Positions 36,201 through 47,160 of a stretch of DNA of 64,000 bases are shown in pieces. A program made the position numbers and the translations under genes. This stretch comes from Zingiber officinale (Eukaryota; Streptophyta; Magnoliopsida; Zingiberales; Zingiberaceae): contig NC_056005.1 of assembly GCF_018446385.1 (NCBI RefSeq), positions 44,459,461 to 44,523,460 of the forward strand, given 5' to 3'. Numbering within the stretch: the stretch's first letter is position 1; each line of letters begins with the position of its first letter. Under the pieces are notes generated by a model, which did no database searches, was not told the origin of the DNA, and worked only from the letters and a program-made list of their open reading frames with translations.

Positions 36201-39200
36201 CTTGTCACCTTAGCGGCCCCTCTAGGGTAGGGTGGGGTGGGGGTGGGGGCATTTACCCTAACCAGTGACCCTTTGCGTCGGGGAGGTCAGACATCCAACG
36301 AGGCATTTTCACACCCACTAGAAATTGACCCCAAACACTCATGCAGGTACCAACTGTGCCAACCTATGGGGACATCCATTGTGACATACTATTATAGCAA
36401 AAGGTAATTACGCTCACCCCAAACACCCACCGTCCCTAAGTTATGTGAAGGGAGGTAAATCACAAGATCAACTTATAGTCGATTGCCAAGTTGACATACT
36501 ATTGTAGCAGGAAGGTGATTATACTCACCCAGACACCTTTGACAGTCCATCTCAAGTTATGTGAAGGGAGGTAAATCACGGGTTAGCTTATAGTCACTAA
36601 GTTGGCTAGGGCGTGAGAGGAGTTTTTTTTTTCTTGAGGGCATGTGCTTGCCAAGTTGACATACTATGTGGCAAAAGGCGATTTATTCACCCTCAGTGCC
36701 CCCGCCAACCCGTCCCTAAGTCAATACGAAGGAGGTAAACCACTAGTGACTACTAGTCATTAGTGCAAGTGACCGAGGCATGGGATAGGGCATGCTCGGA
36801 CGCATTGAGTTTTGACCCCAAGACCTCGCTAAGATAACATACTAGATACTAGATGAAGTTGCCACAATTAGGTGCAATCCGAAAGATGGTACAAGAATTG
36901 ATCAAAATGCAAATGAATAAAAACCATCCTTATCTATCAAAAATCATAAACATGGGGACAAAAAGATCCCCTAGGTCAACACGGAGGAGGTAGATCCTTA
37001 TATTTGGTTTCATCCAATCTACTTGAGGTGCATATAAGCAAATTACATTAATAATTTCTTTCGGTACCACTATCCTAAAAGTTATAATACTATCTCCTTT
37101 ATAACTACTCATGTCACTTCATCCTTTAACGAATTATCTACAATAATACCTATTTCATTTTTTATTTTAATCCTTCCTACATACCATAACTTAAAACCTA
37201 AGTTCTCTATTATGTCTGTATTCTCTCCTACCCATTTTATCTCTTGTAATCATAAAATATTAATTCCTTTCTTAATTGTCATATCTACTACCTTGCTTTA
37301 CCGATGTGCGTTTATGTTCCAGATCTAAGACATTCAATATACCTATAATATTTGTACTTATCAAACTTATGCTGTGAAAATTCTTGTATATCTAATACTA
37401 CACTTAAGTTCTCATAAAGATATAGCGGTCCTTATCAAAACATTACAGACGGATCCTGTAACGCATTCTTTCCGGGGAAGGACCTAACATAGCACAACAA
37501 TTTAATGGATTCATTTATAGAATATTCACTTGTGTTTGATTTTGGCTAACTTAATGCAACCCTCAACCTTTTTCATTCGGATTTAGGACCGATATTGGCA
37601 ATTTTTAAATATATGTAATAAAATGCATATAAAATTAATGATATTTTATTCAACCGTTTATGTTGATACGAATTATGCAAACTAGGCACTTTAACACCAT
37701 ATAGTGTGGATTGGTATTTTAGATTAAAATTTTAGGGAAAAATAAATGATACATGTTTCAACTATGATGCTCACAAGCTCTATCTTTTTTCCCCTCTTTT
37801 TATATAGATATTAATAACTGTAGGTGTATCTTAAAATAGTTCATGACAAAATTCATCTTTTTTATAAAAATATTTATTCATATCCACAGATGATAATAGA
37901 GCAAAGTGGGGAATTAACTTCCCATCTTCACTGACATAAAGAAGCAAAGTGAGGCAGAATGAGTCATTGACGAAAATCTCCCCACTATTGACCTTAAGTA
38001 AAATCTTCTTTGCGATACTACCCCCACCGTGTTTCTTTGGCAAGGGGAGCTCAAAGAAATATAAACTATATATGTATGAGCTAAATAGTTAAATATCATT
38101 TTTTGTGTACCAACTAGAAAAAATTGAGCAAACAAAAAATATATCCCATCATTCCCATATTTGAGTTATATATTTTATCATTTTCTACCCTATCCACATT
38201 CTGGGATGGGGTGCGACAACCCCAACTTGAAGCAAGTTGATGCATGGCCCCATCTAAATGGGCATACTTGCCATCCAAAATTAGTGCTTATATTCTTACT
38301 ATTTAACTTATTGACGCCACTAAAATAATTGTCCAACTGCCTTCTTAATAATTAATCAATGAGGCTATTAAGGATGCTAACAAATCAAAGTCATTTATGT
38401 ACTTGGTGCATCTGACACTCATGAAACAAGTCTAGCTTTTAAGACTATAATTAGGTCTAATAAAAAACAAAGTAAATAAATTGAAAAAATATAGTATTGG
38501 ATCTATAGCAACATCAACACTTGTGAGGGGAAGGATATCGAGTTACTTTTATTGTTTTATTAGTTACAAACTAAGTATGATTTTTCTACTATTGCATTTT
38601 ACTAAAATAGAGGTATTTTGATTAAGTTATAGATCCCCACATGAAGCAGATATGATTCATAGGGGTACAAGCATGGTTCACGTTAAAACAACCACACCCT
38701 TAGGGTTTGCATCTGAATTTTTTTACTTCTATTCAGTAAATGGTAATCACAGATCAGTTCATATCAATGCTCCATTGCTTCCTTCTCTTTGATAACAATA
38801 GAAGAAAACGAATATTAAAATTCCATTAAAAACAGTCATCTCAGGAGCTAATACCATGATTGCAGATTGCCTAACAAGGAAAACTAATACCATTATTGTC
38901 AAACAAGGATTTGACATAAGAAAAATGAGAGAATTAGTATACAACATCTCCATGTAACTTTACTGAAATTGCACATTCAAAAGATGTCAAATAAATTCAG
39001 TCCAATAAACATAGATGTTTATCAATTCCAAATAGCGTACCCTTTTGTGAAGGCACTTCCATGTATTGGGCTTGGAGTTCTTGGAGGTTGTTGTGATTCC
39101 AGACATGAATCACAAAAATTTCCAAACTTTGCAGGAGTAATTATTGGCCCTAAGATATGAATGATCATTAAGAAATCAAGAACGATAAAATAACTATGTC

Positions 39201-41617
39201 GGTTCTAAGAGAATAATCACCTTTGCATTTTTGACAAGTAAAGGTACCCTGTGAAGAGACTTGACCTATTGCATTTTGGATTCTAGCTTCCAACATGTCC
39301 AAAGGTGAACTGGCGCATGCCTTAACAATATCATGAAGGCTTTTCCCATTTGGCAAGAAAATAAAATTAGCTGGGTGTTTTTTTGTGCTATGAGCATGTT
39401 GTTCAAATACATATGCTGAAACAACCTGATAAACAAAGATAAAAAGAAAACATTAATCTTTCTCAGTTCTATGCCGCCCTATCAGATGACCAAATCAAAC
39501 TAATAAAATACTCACAATAGAACCATCACAAGAAGCACAAGAGCACAGTATGCCATTGCCCTTAATCACACCTCTTAGTGCTAAATGCTGTAATGAGAAT
39601 ACAGAAAACAGTTTACCCTGAACTTCCAGATGAAAGAAATATAGGAAAGATATTTGAAAACTGAAGTTTAGGGAAACCACAAATTACCATAAGAACAAGA
39701 GGGAAAAGTACAAGAACATCTAGAAATAAGGCTAAAACCAATATCACTTTTGACAAATTTTATCTCTCCATTTCACTTTTAACAGATCAGTCTCTAACAA
39801 TTCTAACCCTCCATTAAAATTATTACTCATTTACAAATAAATATTGACAATATATTTTAAAATATGATAAAGTTTATTAAATTCAATCGTCTTATCAACA
39901 ATGACACCCAGGTTTAACATTTTTTTTAAATTGAATCCAATAGTATGTTATTCATTTTCAATTATCACATGAAAAATGACACTTAGTTTTCGATAATTGA
40001 GACCAATTGCAGGGAAGAGAAGCAATGGAAAGTAGATGAAAGCCATAATTGGATTCAAACTTATTGGTGGAATAGAGTTGTTAGAGAATCAAATGGTTTA
40101 GGACAGATTTGATAAAATTGAAAAGTAAATTCAGATTTGTTAAAAGTGACAAGGTTATGATATATTTTTAAATTAACTGATATTAACAATGTAGGAAAAA
40201 TCAGGCCTTAAAATGCTCCAAATGATGAAATTTATGCACTGTTATTGCAGGTAAATATAGCAGTACATAACCTTCAAACAGACTAATTAGTTAAAACAAC
40301 AAATATAAAACTTACCTTACCACAAGAAGCATTGTAACTCACGGGCAACCCCTCAAGCAAACCAGTGGAAAGCAATTCCCTTATGTTACTGGGAACCTTT
40401 GTTGATGTTATTTTCTTTGACATCTTTAATTCCATTTTCTTATTAGGAGTCAACATTGAAGAACAACTTGCAGCATTTGCAATACCTTTGCTATCTTCAG
40501 ATCCTGATGAAGAACTGCTTGTGCTAGTGATGCTGGATATCCCCTTAGCAGCTGACCTTGTAAATCTTCTCATGGGGCTCAAGACATGGCTATTGCTATC
40601 TTTGTGACTGAAGTGACCATTCATTGTAATATGAGAATCCACAGAGGTCTCTTTATGCTCGGTACAAGTCACCTTCAAAGCCGACCTTGTAAACCTCCTA
40701 ACAAAAGTCTTCTTTGATGAACCATTGTCAATCCTTATTCCATCTGGACACCTTCCTACGGGAAAGCCTCCCTCATCCATAATTAATACCGGAATTGACA
40801 CAATATTTGATTCCTCTGATACACCTTTACTCGGTGGCCCTGTAATTTTTACATGGCTCCCTGTTCTGGAAGTTCCTGCCTCCAGTTCATCAGCGACATC
40901 AACCATAACCAAGTCTTCAACGCAATCACTTCCAATGAACTCATTGTCCAATATTTTGCCACTGCCATCAACATGGGTATTATCCGACACTACCAATGAA
41001 TCCAGATTTTGAGGAGATACTGATGTATTATCGATTTTCCCTCTGGCCTCAAACTCTGCCGGAACAATCAAAGAAGAACGCCTAACTCCTTTAACTTTGT
41101 TACTCGAACAAGATCCCAGAGCCAAGATGATGGAGTTCAATGGAGGAGGATGGATATCGACGGCAGACTGCACTTTACCGTCCCTCGTCAAGGGAGTTCC
41201 TTCAGCATCCGCCTGCTCCATGGGAACAACATTCACCGAATCTGCAGTCTTACCTTCAATCGACGCGTTGGCATCCGGTTCAACCGGATCCAAAGACGCA
41301 GAAGAATCGACCACCATCAGAGGATCAGCAGGCGAATGCGAGGAGGCCACGGCCGTCAGATCCGAGGCGTGCTTCTTCATCCGCTTGCTCTCACGAGGGG
41401 AAACAACGGCGGCGGGGGCGGACCGGGAATTACCAGAGCGGGTGCGGCCAAGGGAGATGGAAATCTGAGCCTGCGCCTTGAGAGCGAAGGCGAACTCCCG
41501 CTTGAGGCCCGTCCGGACGCCGGAGCGGAGGACGGAGTCCTCGAGATCGGTAGGGCCACAACCGTTCTCCACGGAATCAGGCGGAGGAGAGGCGAGAGTT
41601 CCGCCAGCCAACGCCAT
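30221..41617 (-). CDS. PHD finger / GNAT acetyltransferase-like chromatin protein (IDM1/ROS4-like), 1060 aa, 18 exons
   Basis: Exons (plus-strand coordinates, in gene order): 40316-41617, 39516-39587, 39221-39425, 39041-39149, 35907-36002, 35712-35793, 35567-35626, 35444-35496, 35202-35368, 33762-33972, 33128-33185, 32984-33040, 32484-32729, 31606-31670, 31473-31529, 31294-31387, 30401-30541, 30221-30328. All introns are GT-AG, phases agree, and the sum is 3183 bp. Residues 1-434 (one exon) are low-complexity with basic patches. Two cysteine-containing TDBD-like modules lie near 436-490 and 622-673 (both with G-x-x-x-x-x-G-I-L/C-C). PHD1 is C694, C697, C706, C709, H714, C717, C730, C733. PHD2 spans about 782-837. 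A GNAT-like domain (about 935-1030) has H-Q-G-Q-G-Y at 975-980. Known relatives bind histone tails and acetylate H3 in the nucleus, affecting DNA demethylation or transcription. The family is secure; orthology to a named gene is not. Introns 4 (3.0 kb), 9 and 13 are long, two with LINE pieces. Confidence 0.93.
31671..32483. other. Intron 13 of the PHD/GNAT gene, with a LINE tail
   Basis: AT-rich intron. It holds a GAGGAA hexamer microsatellite at 31866-31897 and the 3' end of a plus-strand LINE at about 31900-32049. The LINE piece carries CCGACTCCACCTAGTGGGA, then AAAAGGCTTGG, then a (TTG)n tail, as plant L1 elements often end. The LINE lies in the opposite orientation to the gene. Confidence 0.75.
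36170..36860. repeat. Imperfect repeats in intron 4, about four units
   Basis: GACATACTAT recurs at about 36176, 36383, 36493 and 36658. Each is followed by GGCAAAAGGTGATT-like and CTCACCC-like sequence, then GTTATGTGAAGGGAGGTAAATCAC-like sequence. Spacing varies (~110-210 bp). No coding capacity; possibly an eroded non-autonomous element. Confidence 0.65.
36930..37480 (-). pseudogene. LINE endonuclease-domain fragment
   Basis: On the minus strand, 37112-36930 encodes Y-K-G-D-S-I-I-T-F-R-I-V-V, then I-N-V-I-C-L-Y-A-P-Q-V, typical of the apurinic/apyrimidinic endonuclease region of plant L1-type LINE ORF2. Upstream (to about 37480) gives broken matches to the start of the same domain. It is in the same orientation as the host gene. 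Confidence 0.75.
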
Positions 41618-42584
41618 CGGAGGCAGAGGAGCAGGAGGCGAACCGCGGGGATAATTAGGGCTCGGAGGGGCACAAATCGTTGCTTCTCGGGAATTTGAGG
41701 AGGCAGGGGATTAAGTTGGGGGGAAGGAAAGAGAAGGGAAGGGGAGAACAAATTGGTAAAATAGAAACCGAAACCGATTGGTTTCAAATCAGAGCGTGAT
41801 GTCTAGATCAACGTCGAGCGTTGTGATCAAATTGCTCCTATATTTGACCCGGTCATGGATGTGGCTTGGGCCGTTGGTGTAGACTACTCGGCCTCATGTC
41901 CGGGCCGAAATTGGCAAGCCGGTTCTTTTTGTCGTTCTGGACTTCCTAATATATCGATAACGGAATATATTTATTAAGCGTTGGATTAGTTGCTAGATCT
42001 GCGGGTTACAATTACATGAGATTAGATTTTAATCAATTTGCCATGGAATCTCCATCATAATAATTTGATACCCGAAAACCCTGAGACTCTCATTCATTGG
42101 CAGACGCAATCAATTCTTGCCCAAACGATTTGGAGACAGCGATGGGACCCCTCCCCCTCCTGGTGGCAATGATGATGGAGAAAGTTTCGAGTGAAGATCA
42201 GGAGACCAAACAACAGGTCGACAACCCAGAGCGCGAGGGGTCGTGCTCGCTCTGTCAACCTTAGGTATCCACAAGATGACCTTCAAAAGGTACAGAGGCT
42301 AATGAGAGGAATCACATCGCACAGCACAAGTGAACTCCTTTTCAGCAAAAGTTTTGGTTGAAGAGTCACCAACTAACTTTAGACTGGCACAAGTGAGAGT
42401 ACAATCACAACTAATCCGGAGAACCGAGGATGTCACCCGTTGCATCAGTGTCTAGATGGAGTAAAATATCATGTCTTCTTGTTTGATACAGTGTGTTATG
42501 AGTGACTTTAAAAGTAATGTGAGATTGATAATTAAGATGATGCGCTAGTTAAAGTTAAAGTATATATATCCGAATGAATCATTT
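41618..42584. promoter_or_regulatory. Upstream region of the PHD/GNAT gene
   Basis: Non-coding sequence upstream of the ATG at 41617. The first ~170 bp is CT-rich on the gene strand (41660-41760), typical of a plant 5' untranslated region. No confident TATA box was identified. The distal part (42100-42580) shows no gene. Confidence 0.4.
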
Positions 42585-43166
42585 TTAACGGGACTCAACT
42601 CCCAACATACATTCGATCGGTCCTTGGCCGATCGGACCTCTGGAGCTTAGTTCCTCACTTCTCATGGGCAAGACTCTCGTCATACATTTTGTCGGCTCCA
42701 AGCTAATCAAACTACCTATCAGAGAATAATGGCTATTCACCAGAGAATATTCCTCTGCTCTGACATATATATGCAACGAAGCCTTCCTGTGCCTAGAAGA
42801 AGGTGATCATCCTCCACTACCTGACATATTCTGACTCTTGACATTCTTTGATGCCTAATTATTGTGGAGATTATGAGAGACAGTATAAAAGGGGTCCTTT
42901 TCTTTAACTAGGTACGCACGTGCGCACACGCATCCACATTACGATTCTACTGTTTGTCTTCTTCTCCATTTCGCTCTGCTACCGCTCTAACTTAAGCGTC
43001 GGAGTGTTTGTGTCAGGAACCCCTCCATGGTTCTCGCTCTAATGTTCTCGTTGGTTCTGTCTATGCTGTGCGTAGGTCTGTAGCTCCCAACTCGAAGTCC
43101 TTCCTTTGTCAACATTCCTGCCACCTCACTGGCCATTCATCTACTCAGCTTCCGGACGGGATCAAA
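42585..43166 (+). mobile_element. 5' LTR of a gypsy element
   Basis: Contains a CGATCGGTCCTTGGCCGATCGG palindrome-like stretch (42612-42633), a TATA-like AGTATAAAAGGGG (42884-42896) and a CT-rich leader. It ends just before ATTTGGCATCATCTGTGGGA (43166-43185), which resembles the TTTGGCGCCGTCTGTGG primer site at 59451. The left end is approximate. Confidence 0.65.
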
Positions 43167-43239
43167 TTTGGCATCATCTGTGGGAACACATTCACCTGTT
43201 CTAGAACATAAAGATAGACGTCGTCGATAAAATCAACGT

Positions 43240-43768
43240 TGCCATGACCCCGGATAAATACGAGCTATTTGTGAACGCCAAGGCACATGCCTTGTCCCTA
43301 AAACAAGTCATTGATTCTTACCTGCACCGGGGCATCCATGGCCTCGTTAGAAGAGCTTCCTGTATTTGAGAAAAGATCCAAGCAAAAATAGTTGTTTGAG
43401 TTCCCTCGAGTATTTTTCCGAACGCCCGTTGAGGGTTGAGGTAAAATCGAACGGTCACAAGCCTCCTCGACTGAGAATTCACCCTAAAGGGACCCGAGGT
43501 GAGGCAAGGCTCCTATTGCTAGGGAATCACCTGAACAACCCAATGTCCCTTTCTCTCAAGAGGTATTAGATGAAAAGTTGTCTAAGCATTTCCGACCTTT
43601 GTCGGTTGGAGAGTATGGAGACAACACCGATCTTGAAGATCACCTCCGAAGATTCAAGAACGCCACTCTACTGCATTAGTATAGCGATGCAATAAAATGT
43701 CAAGTGTTTTTTACCACTCTATCAAGCTCGGTACAGAGATGGTTCGACTAACTGTCGGTCGAATTTAT
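43240..43768 (+). pseudogene. Ty3/gypsy gag fragment, cut by a copia LTR
   Basis: Frames are broken, but 43568-43768 encodes a recognisable gag segment: V-G-E-Y-G-D-N-T-D-L-E-D-H-L, then F-K-N-A-T-L-L-H, then Y-S-D-A-I-K-C-Q-V-F-F-T-T-L, then W-F-D. It stops exactly where LTR-A begins at 43769. Gag would form the element particle; this copy is dead. Confidence 0.8.
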
Positions 43769-45070
43769 TGGTGCAGTTTGTACTAACGGTCTAACTTAGA
43801 TTTTGATGAATGACAAGTAACTTAAGTTAGATTTTGTTGTGATCTAACCACTTGATTAAGTGTGCAAGAGAAGTCCAGATAGGTCAATGGATTAACCGGA
43901 TATCTGGCAAGAAATCCAGCTAGGTCAACGGGCCAACCAGATAGTTGGTATGAAGTCCAGATATGTCGACAGGCTGACCGAATATCTGGCAAGAATTCAG
44001 CTAGGTCAACGAGCCGACCGAATAGCTTGTATGAAGTCTAGACAAGTCGACGGGCTGACCGGATGTCTGGCAAGTTGGTAAGTTAAAGTAAGTCATTGAG
44101 GAGAGTGATCTTGTGAGGACGCATCTCGGTTGAGAGACAGTAGGCATTGGTCCAGTTTAGGTCCATTTAGGATCCCTAAACTGAGACCTTGACTAGTTCC
44201 TGGTCCTAGGAGAACGGGAACTAATTACTATTCTTTATTATTAATTATTATTGTCCTAACATTTGTTTTGCAGATTATTTGGACTAACATTGTTTTGCAG
44301 GACAAAAGGAGCATATTTGCCTTCGGATGAACAGTGCCCGAAGGTGCCTTCAAGTAGTGAAGGCGCCTTCATACTGTTTATAGAAGACGCCTTCTATGGC
44401 TATGGAAGACGCCTTCCATAGGGTGAAATTTTGACCTCGCCGTGGATAAGTATCGGGTTGTTTGAGATCAAGTTTAACTTATTGGAGGCGCCTTCAACAA
44501 CTATGGAAGGCACCTTCCATGCCTTATATAAGGCAGTCTCGAAAAGGCATTCAAATAACACTGATATACGAGCTACCGCGCATCCTTTTAAGCTTCCGAC
44601 TACCCCAGGCTTCTGCTACGACTCTGCTACGAAGCTGCTGCACCTGACAACTGCTCTGAGGACTTCCGATCACGGCCGGTAGACCAACACTGACACACGA
44701 GTGCTCCTACTTTTATTTCTAAAAGTGTCGGTAACATTTCATTTGTATATTTGATTACTGCAAAAGGACAAGTGCAGTGTGTTGCACTTGTTTGAACTTT
44801 CTTTGTACTCGATTTCGTCTTCCGGATGTATCGGAAGAGGTCTTTAGTGGTTTACCCATTGATAAGTCTGCAGGACTTATGTCTTGGAGTAGGAGTCGTC
44901 GAAGGTTTCAAACCAAGTAAACTGCTTGTATCTTTCACATGTCTTTTTAATTTTGATTTCATACGTACTTTCCACTGTGCATACTTGTGATTTTAAAAAT
45001 GACAAAATGAATTTTTGAAAACCACGTGATTCACCCCCCCCCCCTCCCCTCATGTGTGATCGATACAACA
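43769..45070 (+). mobile_element. LTR family A, intact 5' LTR of a copia element, 1302 bp
   Basis: Begins TGGTGCAGTTTG and ends GATCGATACAACA (TG...CA), followed 2 bp later by a copia primer-binding site. It contains several GAAGGCGCCTTC-like palindromes (44339-44420, 44485-44515) and a C-run (45032-45043). Sibling copies lie at 7414/11385, 20098 and 59745. Confidence 0.88.
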
Positions 45071-45072
45071 AG

Positions 45073-45084
45073 TGGTATCAGAGC
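45073..45084 (+). other. Primer-binding site, initiator tRNA-Met
   Basis: TGGTATCAGAGC, the classic plant Ty1/copia primer-binding site complementary to the 3' end of initiator tRNA-Met. Confidence 0.95.
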
Positions 45085-45319
45085 AAGTTCTACTCTGAAT
45101 TGGTGCAACCACCAATCAAGCCGGGGGAATTATTTTTTTTTATTTTTCACATTCTATTTGAATTGGTAAAACTTTACCTATTCAGATAATTTTTCGTTCG
45201 ATTTTAACTTGAAGTTGGTGCAACACCTCTCAAGTTCTTTTATATTTCTTTATCTCAAACTCTGCTAATCCAAGACCAAGTCTTGACAACTCTTTTAGTT
45301 TTCTATCTATAGCAGTGAA

Positions 45320-46935
45320 ATGACCCAAAATGAAGGATACAACACCGTCCATCCTCCGCTCTTCAATGACGATGACTTCCTGTACTGGAAGAAGCGGATG
45401 GAGGTATACCTAAAAATGGACTTCGACGAGTGGTTCAGCGCCACCAAAGGGTACAAAGTACCAATGGACAACGCCTGAATTCCAATGGACCCAGAAAATT
45501 GGAATCCAGAAATGAAGAAAAAAACACAAATTGACTTCAAGACCCTTAACACAATCAGTGCGGGCTAACAAAGAATAGCTTAACCGCATCGGCCCTCACG
45601 AAAACACCAAAGAGCTATGAGACAAACTCATAGAACTACACGAGGGGACCAACGACGCAAAGGTAATGAAAAGATACTTATATCTAAATAAATTATTTAA
45701 TATAAAAATGGAAAAAAGGTGAGACTGCCAGTCAGCTGCACGCGAGTATAAAAGATATTCTCAATGGACTTCACACTATTGGCCACCAGATGGAGAACCG
45801 AGATCTGATTAAGTATGCTCTAAATGTGTTTCCTTGAAATATACCATGGGCATCCATTGTGGATGTCTATAAGATTTCGAGGAATTTGTCAAAATTAAAA
45901 TTAGACAAACTATTTTGTGAATTAGAGCTACATGAACAGACTAACGCCAAAACTGAGAAAGGTATTGCTCTTATTGCAGGGACATCAAAAGAAAAGTCCA
46001 GAACCAACCCTGAACCTGAAATTGAGTCTGACCAAGACTCAGAGGATGAAGAACATCCGATGAACCTGGTAAGAAAGATGTTCACTAGGAGAAAGAAGAA
46101 TTTAAACAAAAAGGGCCTGCAAAAGATCAACTCCACCTCCAATTCTAATAGCAAGAATGTGACCTGCTTCAGATGCAATAAGAAGGGGGAACTACAAGAT
46201 CGACTGCCCGATTTTGACAAAAAAAGAAGGCTTTCAAAGCAACGTGGGACAAATCATCCGGAGATGAATCAGATGGTGGAGAATCGCAGCACACCAACTA
46301 CCTCGTACTGATGGCTTACGAATCAGAATCGGAGAACGAATCAGAAGACGGGTCCGAACTCGAATCGAGCCACGAGTTCACACTCGTTTCCGAAGGTTCC
46401 GATGAGGTATACTTTACTTTAAGAAAAAGATTTTTTTTAATTATTGCATGTTTAAACAAGAAATTAACTAACTCTAAAAATTACATAAATGAACTAATAA
46501 AAGAAAATAACAAATTCAATGAACAATTAAAATCAAGTTTAACAGCTGAACCAATTCAAGCTGAAATCCCAACTCAAGTTGCAAAACTTGAGAAGGATAA
46601 TCTTAGACTGAAAAATGAAATAATTGAATTAAAAGAATTACTACAAAAATTCACAATTTGATCCAAGTATCTCGACATGATACTTGGGTCATAAAGAGCT
46701 GTGTACAACAAGTCTGGACTCGAATACAAGTCCAACTCAACCAACAATCCTTTATATCATTAGTTAATCAAAATAAGACCCAAACTAAAGTTTGGGCTCT
46801 AAAAGTGTGTCTAACCATGCAAGTAGGAATCAATCAATATTATGTACCTAAAAATGAGATCCATTATATAAAATCAAATCCAACTAAAATCTTAAATTCA
46901 AACCAAAATAAATCTTCAAAACTAAATTTCTAAAT
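45320..46935 (+). pseudogene. Ty1/copia gag, frameshifted
   Basis: The ATG at 45320 opens a copia gag (Y-W-K-K-R-M-E-V-Y-L near 45380). A stop at 45476 ends the first frame. Gag sequence goes on in shifted frames: 45859-46310 has an acidic stretch and a zinc-knuckle region C-F-R-C-N-K-K-G near 46160-46190. There the expected His and last Cys are lost by an apparent 1-base insertion near 46187. 46311-46660 is Glu-rich, then a leucine coiled coil. 46660-46935 is further degenerate. No protease, integrase or reverse transcriptase follows. Confidence 0.8.
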
Positions 46936-47160
46936 TTAAAAATGAAATAAAATCAAACAAATCAAATTACCATCAAGTCCACTATAATTATAAAAGTAAT
47001 CGACACAAATCCAAAACTTAAAAATCAAACTCAACAATTCAATGGGAGACTCTAAATTAGTTGGCACCTCCAAAATAACAACTTACTCGGTTGGGTAATG
47101 ACTAGTCAAAATAAGGACAATAATTTTGTTGGACCGTTGGTGGCCGGCTAGAAGGGGGGG
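46936..47160 (+). mobile_element. Copia internal remnant
   Basis: Continues the copia internal region (GGGAGACTCTAAATTAGTTGGCACC and on). A similar piece appears at 51240-51340. Near 47128-47160 a GTTGGACCGTTGGTGGCCGG segment looks like the start of yet another LTR, cut at once by the LTR-B copy. Confidence 0.55.

Larger units (their letters stand above)
36003..39040. other. Intron 4 of the PHD/GNAT gene, 3.0 kb, transposon-filled
   Basis: The largest intron of the gene. From right to left in gene order it holds AT-rich sequence (37480-39040, no gene seen), a LINE endonuclease fragment (36930-37480) and a repeat block (36170-36860). Splice sites at both ends fit and the reading phase is kept across it. 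Confidence 0.8.

Noticed and set aside
40365-41698. Plus-strand open frames opposite exon 1 of the PHD/GNAT gene
   Set aside because: They are shadows of the real 434-codon exon on the minus strand.
45032-45050. C-run as a structured regulatory motif
   Set aside because: It belongs to the variable C/G-run present in each LTR-A copy (also G-run at 20118-20128); no further structure.
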